In this document: piece after piece, positions 7,085 to 15,644 of the stretch
Layout of the letters: every line of letters starts with the position of its first letter
How positions within the stretch are numbered: position 1 is the first letter of the stretch
Assembly (NCBI GenBank): GCA_902826685.1
Contig: CADEFT010000021.1
Span: 27,594-91,593 of the forward strand
Source of the DNA: an uncultured Acidobacteriota bacterium
GTDB taxonomy: Bacteria > Acidobacteriota > Terriglobia > Bryobacterales > Bryobacteraceae
Length of the DNA: 64,000 nucleotides
Reading direction: 5' to 3'
Position numbers and translations under genes: made by a program
Notes under the pieces: model-generated
What the model was told of the DNA's origin: nothing
What the model saw: the letters and a program-made list of their open reading frames with translations, nothing else
Databases searched by the model: none

Positions 7085-8266
7085 TCACTTCTGCTGCTGA
7101 TTCAGAGCGTCGGTCGTCTCCTTGTAACGCTGGTTCAGGATGGCCCGGTAGGGGCTCACCTTTAGGTTCTGCGCGCTGGCTGCTTTGCGGACTTCTTCGT
7201 CCGCGAACAGCAATCCTTTCCATAAGCGGGCCTCCGAGGCCTGCACGTAGGCAGGGTCATACGAAAATCCAAACGTCGTGATCGCCGGGATGGGCACTGA
7301 GTAGTTGTCCGGCAGCCCCATCTCCTCGTACGGGAAGCGTGTTGCCCAATCCGTATGGGCGCCGATGAGCCAGTTGGCGGGATTGACCGACACCTGGCCG
7401 TGGGTCGTGCAGTTTTCACTGCGGATCTTGTAGCGGCTTCGCAGCATGTCCACCAGCACGCGGCCGGCGTGCACCTGCGCCTTGGTAACGGCGTCGGAGC
7501 CGTCCTGCGGGCGCGTCTGCGCTTCAAACGAAACGGCCAGAAAGCTGTGATTCAAATTCACGTAAACCGAATCGCGGTCGGCCCAGACCGACGAGCCCGC
7601 GTGATGCGCGATTCCTTCTTCGGCCAGCGCCTGGTGCACCCGGCCGAAGCGGTCCACCAGGTAGTGATAGGCCTTGATATTGCGCACGTAGGAAAGCACG
7701 TTCTCGCCCGCCCGCTTCAGGTTCTGGCTCTGCGATTGCTCAAACGGCAGCATGTCGCTTTCGGTGGTGTGGAATACGATGCCCACCGGATCGGTGCGAT
7801 AGTTCGTCAATACGCCCGCGTTCTTCCACTCCTCCGGATGCTTGCGGTCGAGCGCGATGAAACGCCGCGGCGGTCCCATCACGACGCCTTCGGTTTCCAC
7901 CCGCAGGCCGTTGCTGTAAACCTCGTAAGCCGGCGTTTTCTCCACCTGCCAGACTTCCGGAATATCGCCGTTCAGTGGCGCCGGCGGCGCGCCCAGACTC
8001 TTAATCCGCTCCGGTGCGCGCCAGGCGCTCGCCAGTCGCGGAATCACAGGCACCGCCAACAGTACAGCCGCCACCACCACTCCCGCGATGGCCGCCCACT
8101 TGCGGTTGCGGTTCACCTTCGTCTCCACGGTGAAGGCCAGGTTCGAGGCTTCCCGCAGGTACTTCAACCGCGCCACCGGATCCCCGATCTGGCGCGCGCT
8201 CCAATCCAGCATCGACGCGGTGTGCCCGCTCGGCAGCTTTTCCGGTTTGGCCATGAGCGCTGTCAT
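7085..8266 (-). CDS. Membrane-anchored N-acetylmuramoyl-L-alanine amidase
   Basis: The product is 393 residues. An N-terminal cytoplasmic segment of about 55 residues (HTASMLDWSARQIGDPVARL) precedes one membrane segment (WAAIAGVVVAAVLLAVPVIP, about 57-77), then a periplasmic Amidase_2/PGRP-like domain (about 140-335). Putative zinc/catalytic residues lie in IVFHTTES, AYHYLVDRFGRVHQ, IAHHAG and IGAHTDW, with NHSFLAVSFEAQ between. Amidase_2 enzymes cleave the bond between N-acetylmuramic acid and the stem peptide. It is the first gene of an operon with the actin-like ATPase; the cytoplasmic segment would be available for contact with that ATPase. A second ATG at 8254 is possible. Confidence 0.85.
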   Translation of the reverse strand: MTALMAKPEKLPSGHTASMLDWSARQIGDPVARLKYLREASNLAFTVETKVNRNRKWAAIAGVVVAAVLLAVPVIPRLASAWRAPERIKSLGAPPAPLNGDIPEVWQVEKTPAYEVYSNGLRVETEGVVMGPPRRFIALDRKHPEEWKNAGVLTNYRTDPVGIVFHTTESDMLPFEQSQSQNLKRAGENVLSYVRNIKAYHYLVDRFGRVHQALAEEGIAHHAGSSVWADRDSVYVNLNHSFLAVSFEAQTRPQDGSDAVTKAQVHAGRVLVDMLRSRYKIRSENCTTHGQVSVNPANWLIGAHTDWATRFPYEEMGLPDNYSVPIPAITTFGFSYDPAYVQASEARLWKGLLFADEEVRKAASAQNLKVSPYRAILNQRYKETTDALNQQQK

Positions 8267-8328
8267 TTCCTGAAATGAACGCGAATTCCGTTCTTGATCC
8301 TCGGGTATTAGATCGGACCTGGATTGGG

Positions 8329-8353
8329 GAACTTTAGATTCCTTCTAAGGTTC
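8329..8353. promoter_or_regulatory. Inverted repeat in divergent intergenic region (site 1)
   Basis: GAACTTTAGA (8329-8338) and TCTAAGGTTC (8344-8353) form a 10-base dyad with one G-T pair and a 5-base loop. It contains the same TTTAG/CTAA core as the repeat at 8390-8409. It lies between the amidase operon and the patatin gene. Confidence 0.4.
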
Positions 8354-8389
8354 TTTCGCCGGGAGGTACTAAAGTCGATCTGGTTATGT

Positions 8390-8409
8390 AATTTAGATAA
8401 CGCTAAATT
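8390..8409. promoter_or_regulatory. Inverted repeat in divergent intergenic region (site 2)
   Basis: AATTTAG (8390-8396) and CTAAATT (8403-8409) are perfect 7-base arms around ATAACG. The A/T-rich block stands out in a G+C-rich genome and sits 64 bases before the GTG of the patatin gene, a plausible operator position. Confidence 0.45.
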
Positions 8410-8472
8410 CGGCTGGCTTTTCGTGATACTCTGAAGCCTTACCAACACCAACTAAGAACAGGCAGCAACGAC

Positions 8473-11400
8473 GTGCGACGCCTCAATCTACCGGCTCCCC
8501 TTCTGCTGACCGTCGCGGCCCTCGCGGCGTCCTTATGGGCGGCCTACGAGGGGCGGGCCGTCAACCGGTATGAGCCGAAAACCCTCGAACTCCAGACGGC
8601 GCCCACTGCCGCCAAAGCGAGAGAAGTTCTGAACGGGTGGAATTGTTCCGCGATTCCTGGTGAGCCGTGCAAGGCCGCGGGCGAGTCGCTGCATGCCGAC
8701 TCACGGCTGATTGCCGCCTATGTGACCGCTGGCATCCTTGCCGCGTTCGCCGCCGTGTCCGCCGCCGGCGCCCCGCTGTGGTGGGGATGGATCCTGGCCG
8801 GATTCATCGTTACGGCCGGCATGTGCGACCTGGCGGAGAACTGGCTGATGGCTTTGTGCCTGGGAACCGCCCCTGGCATGTGGCTTTCCTGGGTGTTTGG
8901 CTCGCTGCCGGGATTGGCTGCGCTCCCCGGCCGGAATCCGGTGCCCGACCAGGCCTTCGCCTTTATACGGCTGGCATCGATGACCAAGTTCACCTTGCTT
9001 CTGACCGGCGGCTTCGGCATTCTGGCCATTGCCCTCGGGGCCTTTCGAGTCGCATTGGTACGCCGCAAGAGTCCCGCAGCCGGCCAGCCCGCGGAGACGT
9101 TGGGCAGTCTCATCAAAAAGGAGACGGAAGGCATTTTCCGGCACTGCCGGAATCGATCCACCGACGATCCGCAATGTAGCGTTCATGCCGCCGCCGATGA
9201 GGCGTTCGTCAACTTCCGCGAGGCGGATGTTGTCGGCCTTGCTCTCTCGGGCGGGGGCATTCGATCGGCCACCTTCAACCTGGGCCTTTTGCAGGGCCTG
9301 CATAAGGTCCGGCTGCTGCCGCTTGTCGATTACCTCTCCACGGTTTCCGGTGGCGGATACGTGGGGGCATTCTGGTCCGCCTGGCTGAAACGGCAGGCCG
9401 AACCGCATGGCTCTGTCGCTCCGGAGAAGCTATTCCCGGCCGCGGCAACAACCTCCAACGACACCGATGAAGTACGGCATCTGCGCGAATTCAGCGGCTT
9501 CCTCGCGCCGCGCTGGGGATTCTTCACGGTGGAATCCTGGACGGCGATCGTCGCCGTCGTTTCAGGCCTGGTGCCTGCGTTGATCATCGCCCTGGCGGTG
9601 ATCGCCGCCGCCTGGATCGGTTGGCTGGCGCTCACCTTTCCATTGGCGTCCGGTTCGCCCTGGGCTTCGGCTCTGGTGATCGGCTTCGTTACGCTGCTCG
9701 GCCTGGGTGCTTTCGAACTGGCCTGGCATAAGCTCAAGCAGGAAAGCGCCGGGAAACCTCCAACAGGAAAGCGAAAGCTTCCGTTCCGCGCGATTGCCTT
9801 CGGCGCCATGGTGCTGGCGATTCTGTTGCAGGCCGGGCTGCCGGCCTTCTACCAAACGCAGTTGGGCAGCGCCTGGCCGATGCTGTTACGGCTCGATCCT
9901 CCCATGGAAAGCGGCTTGACCCGATGGTTCGCGCTGACCGGCATCGATGTGGAGCGGCACATCTGGGTGTTGAGCCCGCGCCTGTTCGACTACGGGGCGG
10001 TGTGGCTGGCGTCGGGGCTGATCTTCGTGATCGCGCGGTTCTTTACCAATTCGTTCCGCTCCTGTCCGCGCCATTGGCTTGCGGCTTTCGATCGCGTGCT
10101 GATGCGCCTGCTCGGTCTTGGCGTGCTGTGGTGCGTTTCCTGCGCGCTGTGGCATGCCGCCATCAATCTGGAAAGCCTGGCGGCCGTCGCCGGCACAGCC
10201 ATCGCTTCGGCCGGCGCTTTCGCCGCGCTGCGTAATTGGATGAGCGTCGCCGTCGACCGGCCGCGCGAATCCGGCATCCTGCATCGCCTCAAGCCCTATC
10301 TGCCCCAGGTGCTCGCCTATCTCACCGTCTCCCTCACCGCCGTCATCGTGGGCCGCGGCCTGATCGCCTTCGCCGGCAGCGGCTGGATGCGCTGGTGGAG
10401 CGCCGCCGCCTGCACCTTCTTTACTCTCATCGTTACGCTCTTTGTGAAGCCCGAAAAATTCGGACTGCACCAGTTCTACCGCGACCGCATCAGCCGCGCC
10501 TACCTGGGCGCTTGCAATCTGGGCGCAGGCGAAGGCGCCGGGGACAATCGCGCCACCGAATACCGCGAGGGCGACGAGATCAGCCTCAGCGATCTGGTGG
10601 AAAGGCCGCTTCACCTGGTCTGCTGCGCCGCCAACGATCTTTCCGGCGATCAGGTGGAGACTCTCGGCCGCGGCGCTCGCAGCGCCGTGCTTTCCCGGTA
10701 CGGGCTTTCCCTCGGACAGTACTCGCGCGAGTTGACCAAGCACTCCGAAGGCGATTGGCTTGGCTCCGCCGTCACCGCGTCGGCGGCCGCGTTCAATTCC
10801 AACATGGGCCATGTCTCGGCCAGCGTCGGCCCGGTGGTGTCTTTCCTCATGACCGCCCTCAACCTGCGCCTGGGTTTGTGGCTGCGTCATCCCGCCGCAG
10901 GCGATGCAGGTCCACGGCGCTGGCCCGGCCTGCTTTACTACCGGGAAATGTTCGGTCTCACGTCTTCCTCCGGCCGCGTGGATGGAAGACCGTCGGTCCT
11001 CATGCGCGATGTGCACCTTTCCGATGGCGGCCATTTCGAAAACCTGGCGCTCTACGAACTCGTCCGCCGCCACTGCCGCTACATCGTCGTCTCCGACTGC
11101 GGCTCCGACCCCACGCTCGCCTTCAGCGATCTCGGCAACGCGATCCGCCGCGTGCGGGAGGATTTCGGCGTCGACATCGAACTCGACGTCACGCCGCTGC
11201 GCCCCGGTTCGAACTCGCTGTCGCGCCAGCACATCGTGGCGGGGACCATCCATTACTCGCAAACCGACAAAGGCATCCTGCTCTATTTCAAACCCACCAT
11301 TACCGGGGACGAACCGGCCGATATCGTGCAATACCGGAATCGCAACAACGCGTTTCCACATGAGTCCACCGTCGACCAGGTGTATGACGAAGCGCAGTGG

Positions 11401-12504
11401 GAAGCCTACCGGCGCCTGGGTCTGCACGCCGCCGAGACCGCCTTCGAATTCACCGGGCGCTTGACCGAGACCGACCACAAGGGCGACATCGTCTTCGCCC
11501 AGGCGCGACGCCAATGGGGACCTACGCCCGAAGGCCTCGAAGCTCAAGTGTTGAAGATGACCGAGCGCTTCGGCGCACTCGAATCCGAGCTGCACCAGAT
11601 GCAATCCCGTGGGTTGCTGCGGGACGTGTTTCCGGAGATCGATTGCATCATCGGGCCGCCCAACGCCGCCATCGAGCACACCGAAGAGCAGTCCGCCGCA
11701 GAGCTCACCACCCTGCTGCGCATGATTCAATTGATGGAAGACGTCTGGCTCACCTGCGCGCTCGACAAGTGGTGGGCGCATCCGCTCAACATCGGTTGGA
11801 TCAATCTTTTCGCCCGCTGGGCCACCAGCCCGGCTTTCCGTTTCTGGTGGCCGCTGCTCTCACCCATGTACAGCGACGACTTCCGCCAGTTCATGACGAA
11901 CCGCTTCCCCACGCGCGCCACCGGAACGGCACATCCTCACGACGGCGAAGTGGAACGTATCGGCAACATCAAGGAGTCGAAAGGATTGGCGGCGGTCTGG
12001 TGCCGGGAGCGTTCCGCGCATCCTATCCACCGCGAGCAGGGCTGGCAGTTCTATCAGAACATGCTCACGCTGCATCGCGGCGGCGCCGGCGTAAAGATTC
12101 AAGCCGGCATCGCGGCGGTCACCCGGAGTGGCACTATTGCCGGCTGGACCAGCGACGACTTCTTCGTTCCTCCCAGCCTGTGGGGCGCGGGTATCGGATC
12201 CCGCTTCCTGCGCAATTTGCTCCACAAACTGCACGAGGAAAAATCAACACTCTGCTATGTCGTCGTGAAGGCGCCGCTGCCAGGTGCGCGGCATCGCGTG
12301 GCACTCGACGATCGCCGTTCCTACGCCGACCAGTACCGCCGCCTCGGCTTCTCGACCGCACGGGAGGGCGAGGAAAAAATGCTGAAGGCGCTCGACTACC
12401 AACCGAATGACGATACCTTGATGCGCCTGGACCTGGTGCAATGGATCCGCCACGAATCCGGCGAACCGCCGAAGTCGGGCAGCGCATCCGCTGGCGGCTC
12501 CTGA
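8473..12504 (+). CDS. Multipass membrane patatin-like phospholipase with C-terminal GNAT-like domain
   Basis: A 1343-residue protein. Three to four membrane segments (about 5-25, 76-117, 165-195) precede the first half of a patatin domain: oxyanion motif LSGGGIRSATFNLG (259-272) and nucleophile Ser292 in STVSGGGYVGAF. About 560 residues with six or more membrane segments (355-390, 396-418, 438-460, 506-525, 542-590, 609-660) follow before the second catalytic motif LSDGGHFENLALYELV (Asp851). The C-terminus (about 1215-1330) has GNAT features (SLWGAGIGSRFLRNLL; YRRLGFS). Patatins are Ser-Asp lipid acyl hydrolases; the GNAT call is weaker. The GTG start has no clear ribosome binding site, but the next internal Met is near residue 117, past the first membrane segments. 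Confidence 0.82.
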   Translation: MRRLNLPAPLLLTVAALAASLWAAYEGRAVNRYEPKTLELQTAPTAAKAREVLNGWNCSAIPGEPCKAAGESLHADSRLIAAYVTAGILAAFAAVSAAGAPLWWGWILAGFIVTAGMCDLAENWLMALCLGTAPGMWLSWVFGSLPGLAALPGRNPVPDQAFAFIRLASMTKFTLLLTGGFGILAIALGAFRVALVRRKSPAAGQPAETLGSLIKKETEGIFRHCRNRSTDDPQCSVHAAADEAFVNFREADVVGLALSGGGIRSATFNLGLLQGLHKVRLLPLVDYLSTVSGGGYVGAFWSAWLKRQAEPHGSVAPEKLFPAAATTSNDTDEVRHLREFSGFLAPRWGFFTVESWTAIVAVVSGLVPALIIALAVIAAAWIGWLALTFPLASGSPWASALVIGFVTLLGLGAFELAWHKLKQESAGKPPTGKRKLPFRAIAFGAMVLAILLQAGLPAFYQTQLGSAWPMLLRLDPPMESGLTRWFALTGIDVERHIWVLSPRLFDYGAVWLASGLIFVIARFFTNSFRSCPRHWLAAFDRVLMRLLGLGVLWCVSCALWHAAINLESLAAVAGTAIASAGAFAALRNWMSVAVDRPRESGILHRLKPYLPQVLAYLTVSLTAVIVGRGLIAFAGSGWMRWWSAAACTFFTLIVTLFVKPEKFGLHQFYRDRISRAYLGACNLGAGEGAGDNRATEYREGDEISLSDLVERPLHLVCCAANDLSGDQVETLGRGARSAVLSRYGLSLGQYSRELTKHSEGDWLGSAVTASAAAFNSNMGHVSASVGPVVSFLMTALNLRLGLWLRHPAAGDAGPRRWPGLLYYREMFGLTSSSGRVDGRPSVLMRDVHLSDGGHFENLALYELVRRHCRYIVVSDCGSDPTLAFSDLGNAIRRVREDFGVDIELDVTPLRPGSNSLSRQHIVAGTIHYSQTDKGILLYFKPTITGDEPADIVQYRNRNNAFPHESTVDQVYDEAQWEAYRRLGLHAAETAFEFTGRLTETDHKGDIVFAQARRQWGPTPEGLEAQVLKMTERFGALESELHQMQSRGLLRDVFPEIDCIIGPPNAAIEHTEEQSAAELTTLLRMIQLMEDVWLTCALDKWWAHPLNIGWINLFARWATSPAFRFWWPLLSPMYSDDFRQFMTNRFPTRATGTAHPHDGEVERIGNIKESKGLAAVWCRERSAHPIHREQGWQFYQNMLTLHRGGAGVKIQAGIAAVTRSGTIAGWTSDDFFVPPSLWGAGIGSRFLRNLLHKLHEEKSTLCYVVVKAPLPGARHRVALDDRRSYADQYRRLGFSTAREGEEKMLKALDYQPNDDTLMRLDLVQWIRHESGEPPKSGSASAGGS

Positions 12505-12521
12505 CCCGATAAAATAAAGAC

Positions 12522-15500
12522 ATGTTCATCTTTGCCCTCGCCGCGGCCTTCCTCGCCGCCGAGGACGGCGCGCTCTTTTTCGAAAAGAACATCCGTCCCG
12601 TCCTGGTTGAGCGTTGCCTAAGCTGCCACTCGGCCACGAGCAACCCGGTGATGGGCAACCTGAAGCTCGACTCGCGCGAGGCGCTGCTCAAAGGCGGTTC
12701 GCGAGGGCCCGCCATCGCACCCGGCAACGTGCAGGACAGCCTGCTGCTCAAAGCGCTGCGGCATATCGACGGGACACCGAAGATGCCGCCCGGCCGCAAG
12801 GTGCCCGACGCCGAGCTGGCGGCCTTCACGCAGTGGGTTCAGATGGGCGCACCATGGGGCTCCACCGCGGCGGCGGCGCCCAAGCAAGCCGCGAAGTTCT
12901 GGGCGTTCGTGCCACCCGCCGAACCGGCCGTCCCCGCGGTCAAGAATCCCGCTTGGGTGCGCGGCGCGCTGGACGCGTTCATCCTGGCCGGGCTTGAGAA
13001 CAAGTCGCTCACTCCGGCCCGCCCGGCCGACAAGCGCACGCTCATCCGGCGCGCCACTTACGACCTCACCGGCCTGCCTCCCCAACCCGAAGACGTGCAG
13101 GCATTCCTCAATGACCCCAGCACGGACGCTTTCGCCAGGGTCATCGACCGTCTGCTGCAATCGCCGCGCTATGGCGAGCGCTGGGGCCGCCACTGGCTCG
13201 ACGTCGCCCGCTATGCCGATTCCAACGGCCTCGATGAAAACCTGGTTTACAAGAACGCCTTCCGCTACCGCGACTACGTCGTCCGCGCCTTCAACAAGGA
13301 CAAACCCTACGACCTGTTCGTGAAGGAACAACTGGCGGGCGACCTGTTGCCGGAAGCGGATCAGGAAACCACCTTCGAGCGCTGGACCGCCACCGGCTTC
13401 CTCTCCCTCGGCGCCAAGATGCTGGCCGAAGACGACCCCGTGAAGATGGAGATGGACATCATCGACGAGCAGCTCGACACCACCGCGCGCACCTTCATGG
13501 GTCTCACCGTCGGCTGCGCCCGCTGCCACGACCACAAGTTCGATCCCATTCCGCAGGCCGACTACTATTCCATGGCGGGCATTTTCAAAAGTTCCAAGAC
13601 CATGGAGAATTTCAAGGTCGTCGCCAAGTGGCATGAGTACGTGCTCGCGCCCAAGGCCGATCGCGACAAGCTGGCCGCGCACGAAACTGCCATCGAAGCG
13701 AAACAAAAAGAAATCGGCGCCATTACCAAAACCGAAAACACGCGGCTTTCCGAAGAGGCGCGCGCCCAGGCGGCGGCCTATCTGCTCGCCTCGCACGATG
13801 CCGCCGAAGCCGCCAGGATTCCCCTCACCGCGCTTGGATCCGCGGATGGAGCCATCGTGGTGGAGGCCGCCGATTTCCGCTCCGGCAATGTTTCGAAGCC
13901 GCTCGAAAAGCAAAAGTCGAATGCGCCGAAAGACTCCAAGGGGCCCTATTTCGCCGAGTACGCGATCCGTGTGCCAGCCGCCGGCGAGTACCGCATCGAG
14001 TTGCTCGACCAGGAGCGCGGACGCGGCACGCAGGATCTGCTCGTCAACGGCGAACTCACCAGCCGAGGCGCGCCGCCGGTCGAGAATCGCGAAGCTTCCC
14101 CTGACCAGGGTGGCTGGTCTTCGCTCGGTGTCTTTGAGCTGAAAGCGGGTGAGAACGTCGTCCGCCTGGAACACAAATCGCGCTTCCCCTATTTCGCGAA
14201 ACTGCTGGCGGCGCCCAAGCCCGCCGCCATGCGTGCGCCGCGCACCAGCGTGCAGATCGCCCGCGCCCATGGCGTCAACCCGAGCTTCCTCGAACAGATG
14301 GTGGAGCATCTCGGCCGCTCCAACGGTGCCCCCGCTTCGCCGCTCTACGATTGGGAAACGCTTCCCGCCGCCCGCGATCGCGAACGCCCCGCGCTCGCCG
14401 CCGCTTACCGGGAACGCTTCCGCCAGGCACTCGCCGATCAAGACCCGAAAGATCCCGGCCTGAAGGCGCTGCGCGAACTGCTGTACGAAAAGTTCGGTCC
14501 GTTCCGCGCGCCCGCCGACGCCCGCCTTTACTACACCGCGCCGGCCATCGAACAACTCGCCCGCCTGGAACGCGAGCACAAGGCCCTCGAAGCCGCCACG
14601 CCCGACTATCCCCGCGCCATGGGTGTCACGGAGAACAGCAAGATTCAGGATCTGGCCGTTCACCTACGCGGCAGTCATTGGAACCTGGGAAAAGTCGTCC
14701 CCCGTCAATTTCTGTCGGCGGCCGGCGGTCAGCGGCCGCTCGGCACGCAATCGAGCGGAAGGCTGGATCTCGCCGAATGGATGACGCGCAAAGACCATCC
14801 CCTGACTGCCCGCGTGATGGCGAATCGCATCTGGCGCTGGCATTTTGGCAAGGGCATCGTACCTTCCGTCGATAACTTCGGCCGCCTCGGCGAAGCGCCC
14901 ACCAATCAGCCGCTGCTCGACTGGCTCGCCCTGCGCTTTGTCGAAAGCGGATGGTCCGTTAAGGCCATGCACCGCCTCATCATGCTTTCGAGCACCTACC
15001 AGATGTCGAGCGCCTACGATGAGCGTGCCGCCGAGACCGATCCCGAAAACAAGCTGCTGTGGCACATCAGCCGCCGCCGTCTGGAAGCTGAAGCGATTCG
15101 CGACGCCGTCATGGCCACCGCCGGGGACCTCGATCTCACCGCCGGCGGCTCCATCATGAACTACAAGGACCGCCAATACGTCGCCAACACCTCGCGCCGC
15201 GGCGACGTGGATTACGAGAAAAATATCCGCGCCGTCTATATCCCGGTGGTGCGCAGTTCGATGTACGAAGTTTTCACCGCCTTCGACCTGCCCGATCCTT
15301 CCACGCCCAACGGCGACCGCGATTCCACCGTCGTCGCGCCGCAGGCGCTGTTCATGATGAACGGCGCGGTGGTGCTGCGCCATTCGCGTTCCATGGCCGA
15401 GAAGCTATTGGCCGACGGGAGCCTGGACGACGCCCGCCGCATTCAACAGGCGTACGAGCGAGCGCTCTCCCGGCCTCCCTCGGCGCGGGAGACCGATCAG

Positions 15501-15635
15501 GCGCTCACCTTTATCGCGCGTATCGGCAAAGCGCTTGAAGCCCAGGGCAAGGAAGAGAAGGAGCGCCGCGCGCTCGCCTGGCAAAGCTTCTGCAAAGCGC
15601 TCATCGCATCGAACGAATTCGTTTACTTGAACTAG
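12522..15635 (+). CDS. Planctomycete-type cytochrome c with DUF1549 and DUF1553 domains
   Basis: A 1037-residue exported protein with a short signal peptide (MFIFALAAAFLAAEDG). It has one haem-binding CxxCH (VERCLSCHSA, about residue 30) with a possible axial Met in GTPKMPPGRK: the PSCyt1 domain. DUF1549 follows (about 145-350: RRATYDLTGLPP; GERWGRHWLDVARYADSNG; TVGCARCHDHKFDPI, a second CxxCH), and DUF1553 lies near the C-terminus (about 740-1020: HPLTARVMANRIWRWHFGKGIV; FDLPDPSTPNGDR). Such proteins are abundant in Planctomycetes, Verrucomicrobia and Solibacteres; a redox role in extracellular carbohydrate breakdown is supposed, not proven. It starts 17 bases after the patatin gene and is followed after 9 bases by its usual DUF1501 partner. 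Confidence 0.93.
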   Translation: MFIFALAAAFLAAEDGALFFEKNIRPVLVERCLSCHSATSNPVMGNLKLDSREALLKGGSRGPAIAPGNVQDSLLLKALRHIDGTPKMPPGRKVPDAELAAFTQWVQMGAPWGSTAAAAPKQAAKFWAFVPPAEPAVPAVKNPAWVRGALDAFILAGLENKSLTPARPADKRTLIRRATYDLTGLPPQPEDVQAFLNDPSTDAFARVIDRLLQSPRYGERWGRHWLDVARYADSNGLDENLVYKNAFRYRDYVVRAFNKDKPYDLFVKEQLAGDLLPEADQETTFERWTATGFLSLGAKMLAEDDPVKMEMDIIDEQLDTTARTFMGLTVGCARCHDHKFDPIPQADYYSMAGIFKSSKTMENFKVVAKWHEYVLAPKADRDKLAAHETAIEAKQKEIGAITKTENTRLSEEARAQAAAYLLASHDAAEAARIPLTALGSADGAIVVEAADFRSGNVSKPLEKQKSNAPKDSKGPYFAEYAIRVPAAGEYRIELLDQERGRGTQDLLVNGELTSRGAPPVENREASPDQGGWSSLGVFELKAGENVVRLEHKSRFPYFAKLLAAPKPAAMRAPRTSVQIARAHGVNPSFLEQMVEHLGRSNGAPASPLYDWETLPAARDRERPALAAAYRERFRQALADQDPKDPGLKALRELLYEKFGPFRAPADARLYYTAPAIEQLARLEREHKALEAATPDYPRAMGVTENSKIQDLAVHLRGSHWNLGKVVPRQFLSAAGGQRPLGTQSSGRLDLAEWMTRKDHPLTARVMANRIWRWHFGKGIVPSVDNFGRLGEAPTNQPLLDWLALRFVESGWSVKAMHRLIMLSSTYQMSSAYDERAAETDPENKLLWHISRRRLEAEAIRDAVMATAGDLDLTAGGSIMNYKDRQYVANTSRRGDVDYEKNIRAVYIPVVRSSMYEVFTAFDLPDPSTPNGDRDSTVVAPQALFMMNGAVVLRHSRSMAEKLLADGSLDDARRIQQAYERALSRPPSARETDQALTFIARIGKALEAQGKEEKERRALAWQSFCKALIASNEFVYLN

Positions 15636-15644
15636 AGGCCCACC

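Noticed and set aside
9886..11781. A 631-codon open frame antisense to the patatin gene
   Set aside because: Shadow of the sense frame; no recognisable domain.
12618..14663. A 681-codon open frame antisense to the cytochrome gene
   Set aside because: Composition of a shadow frame and no start signal; the sense gene is certain.
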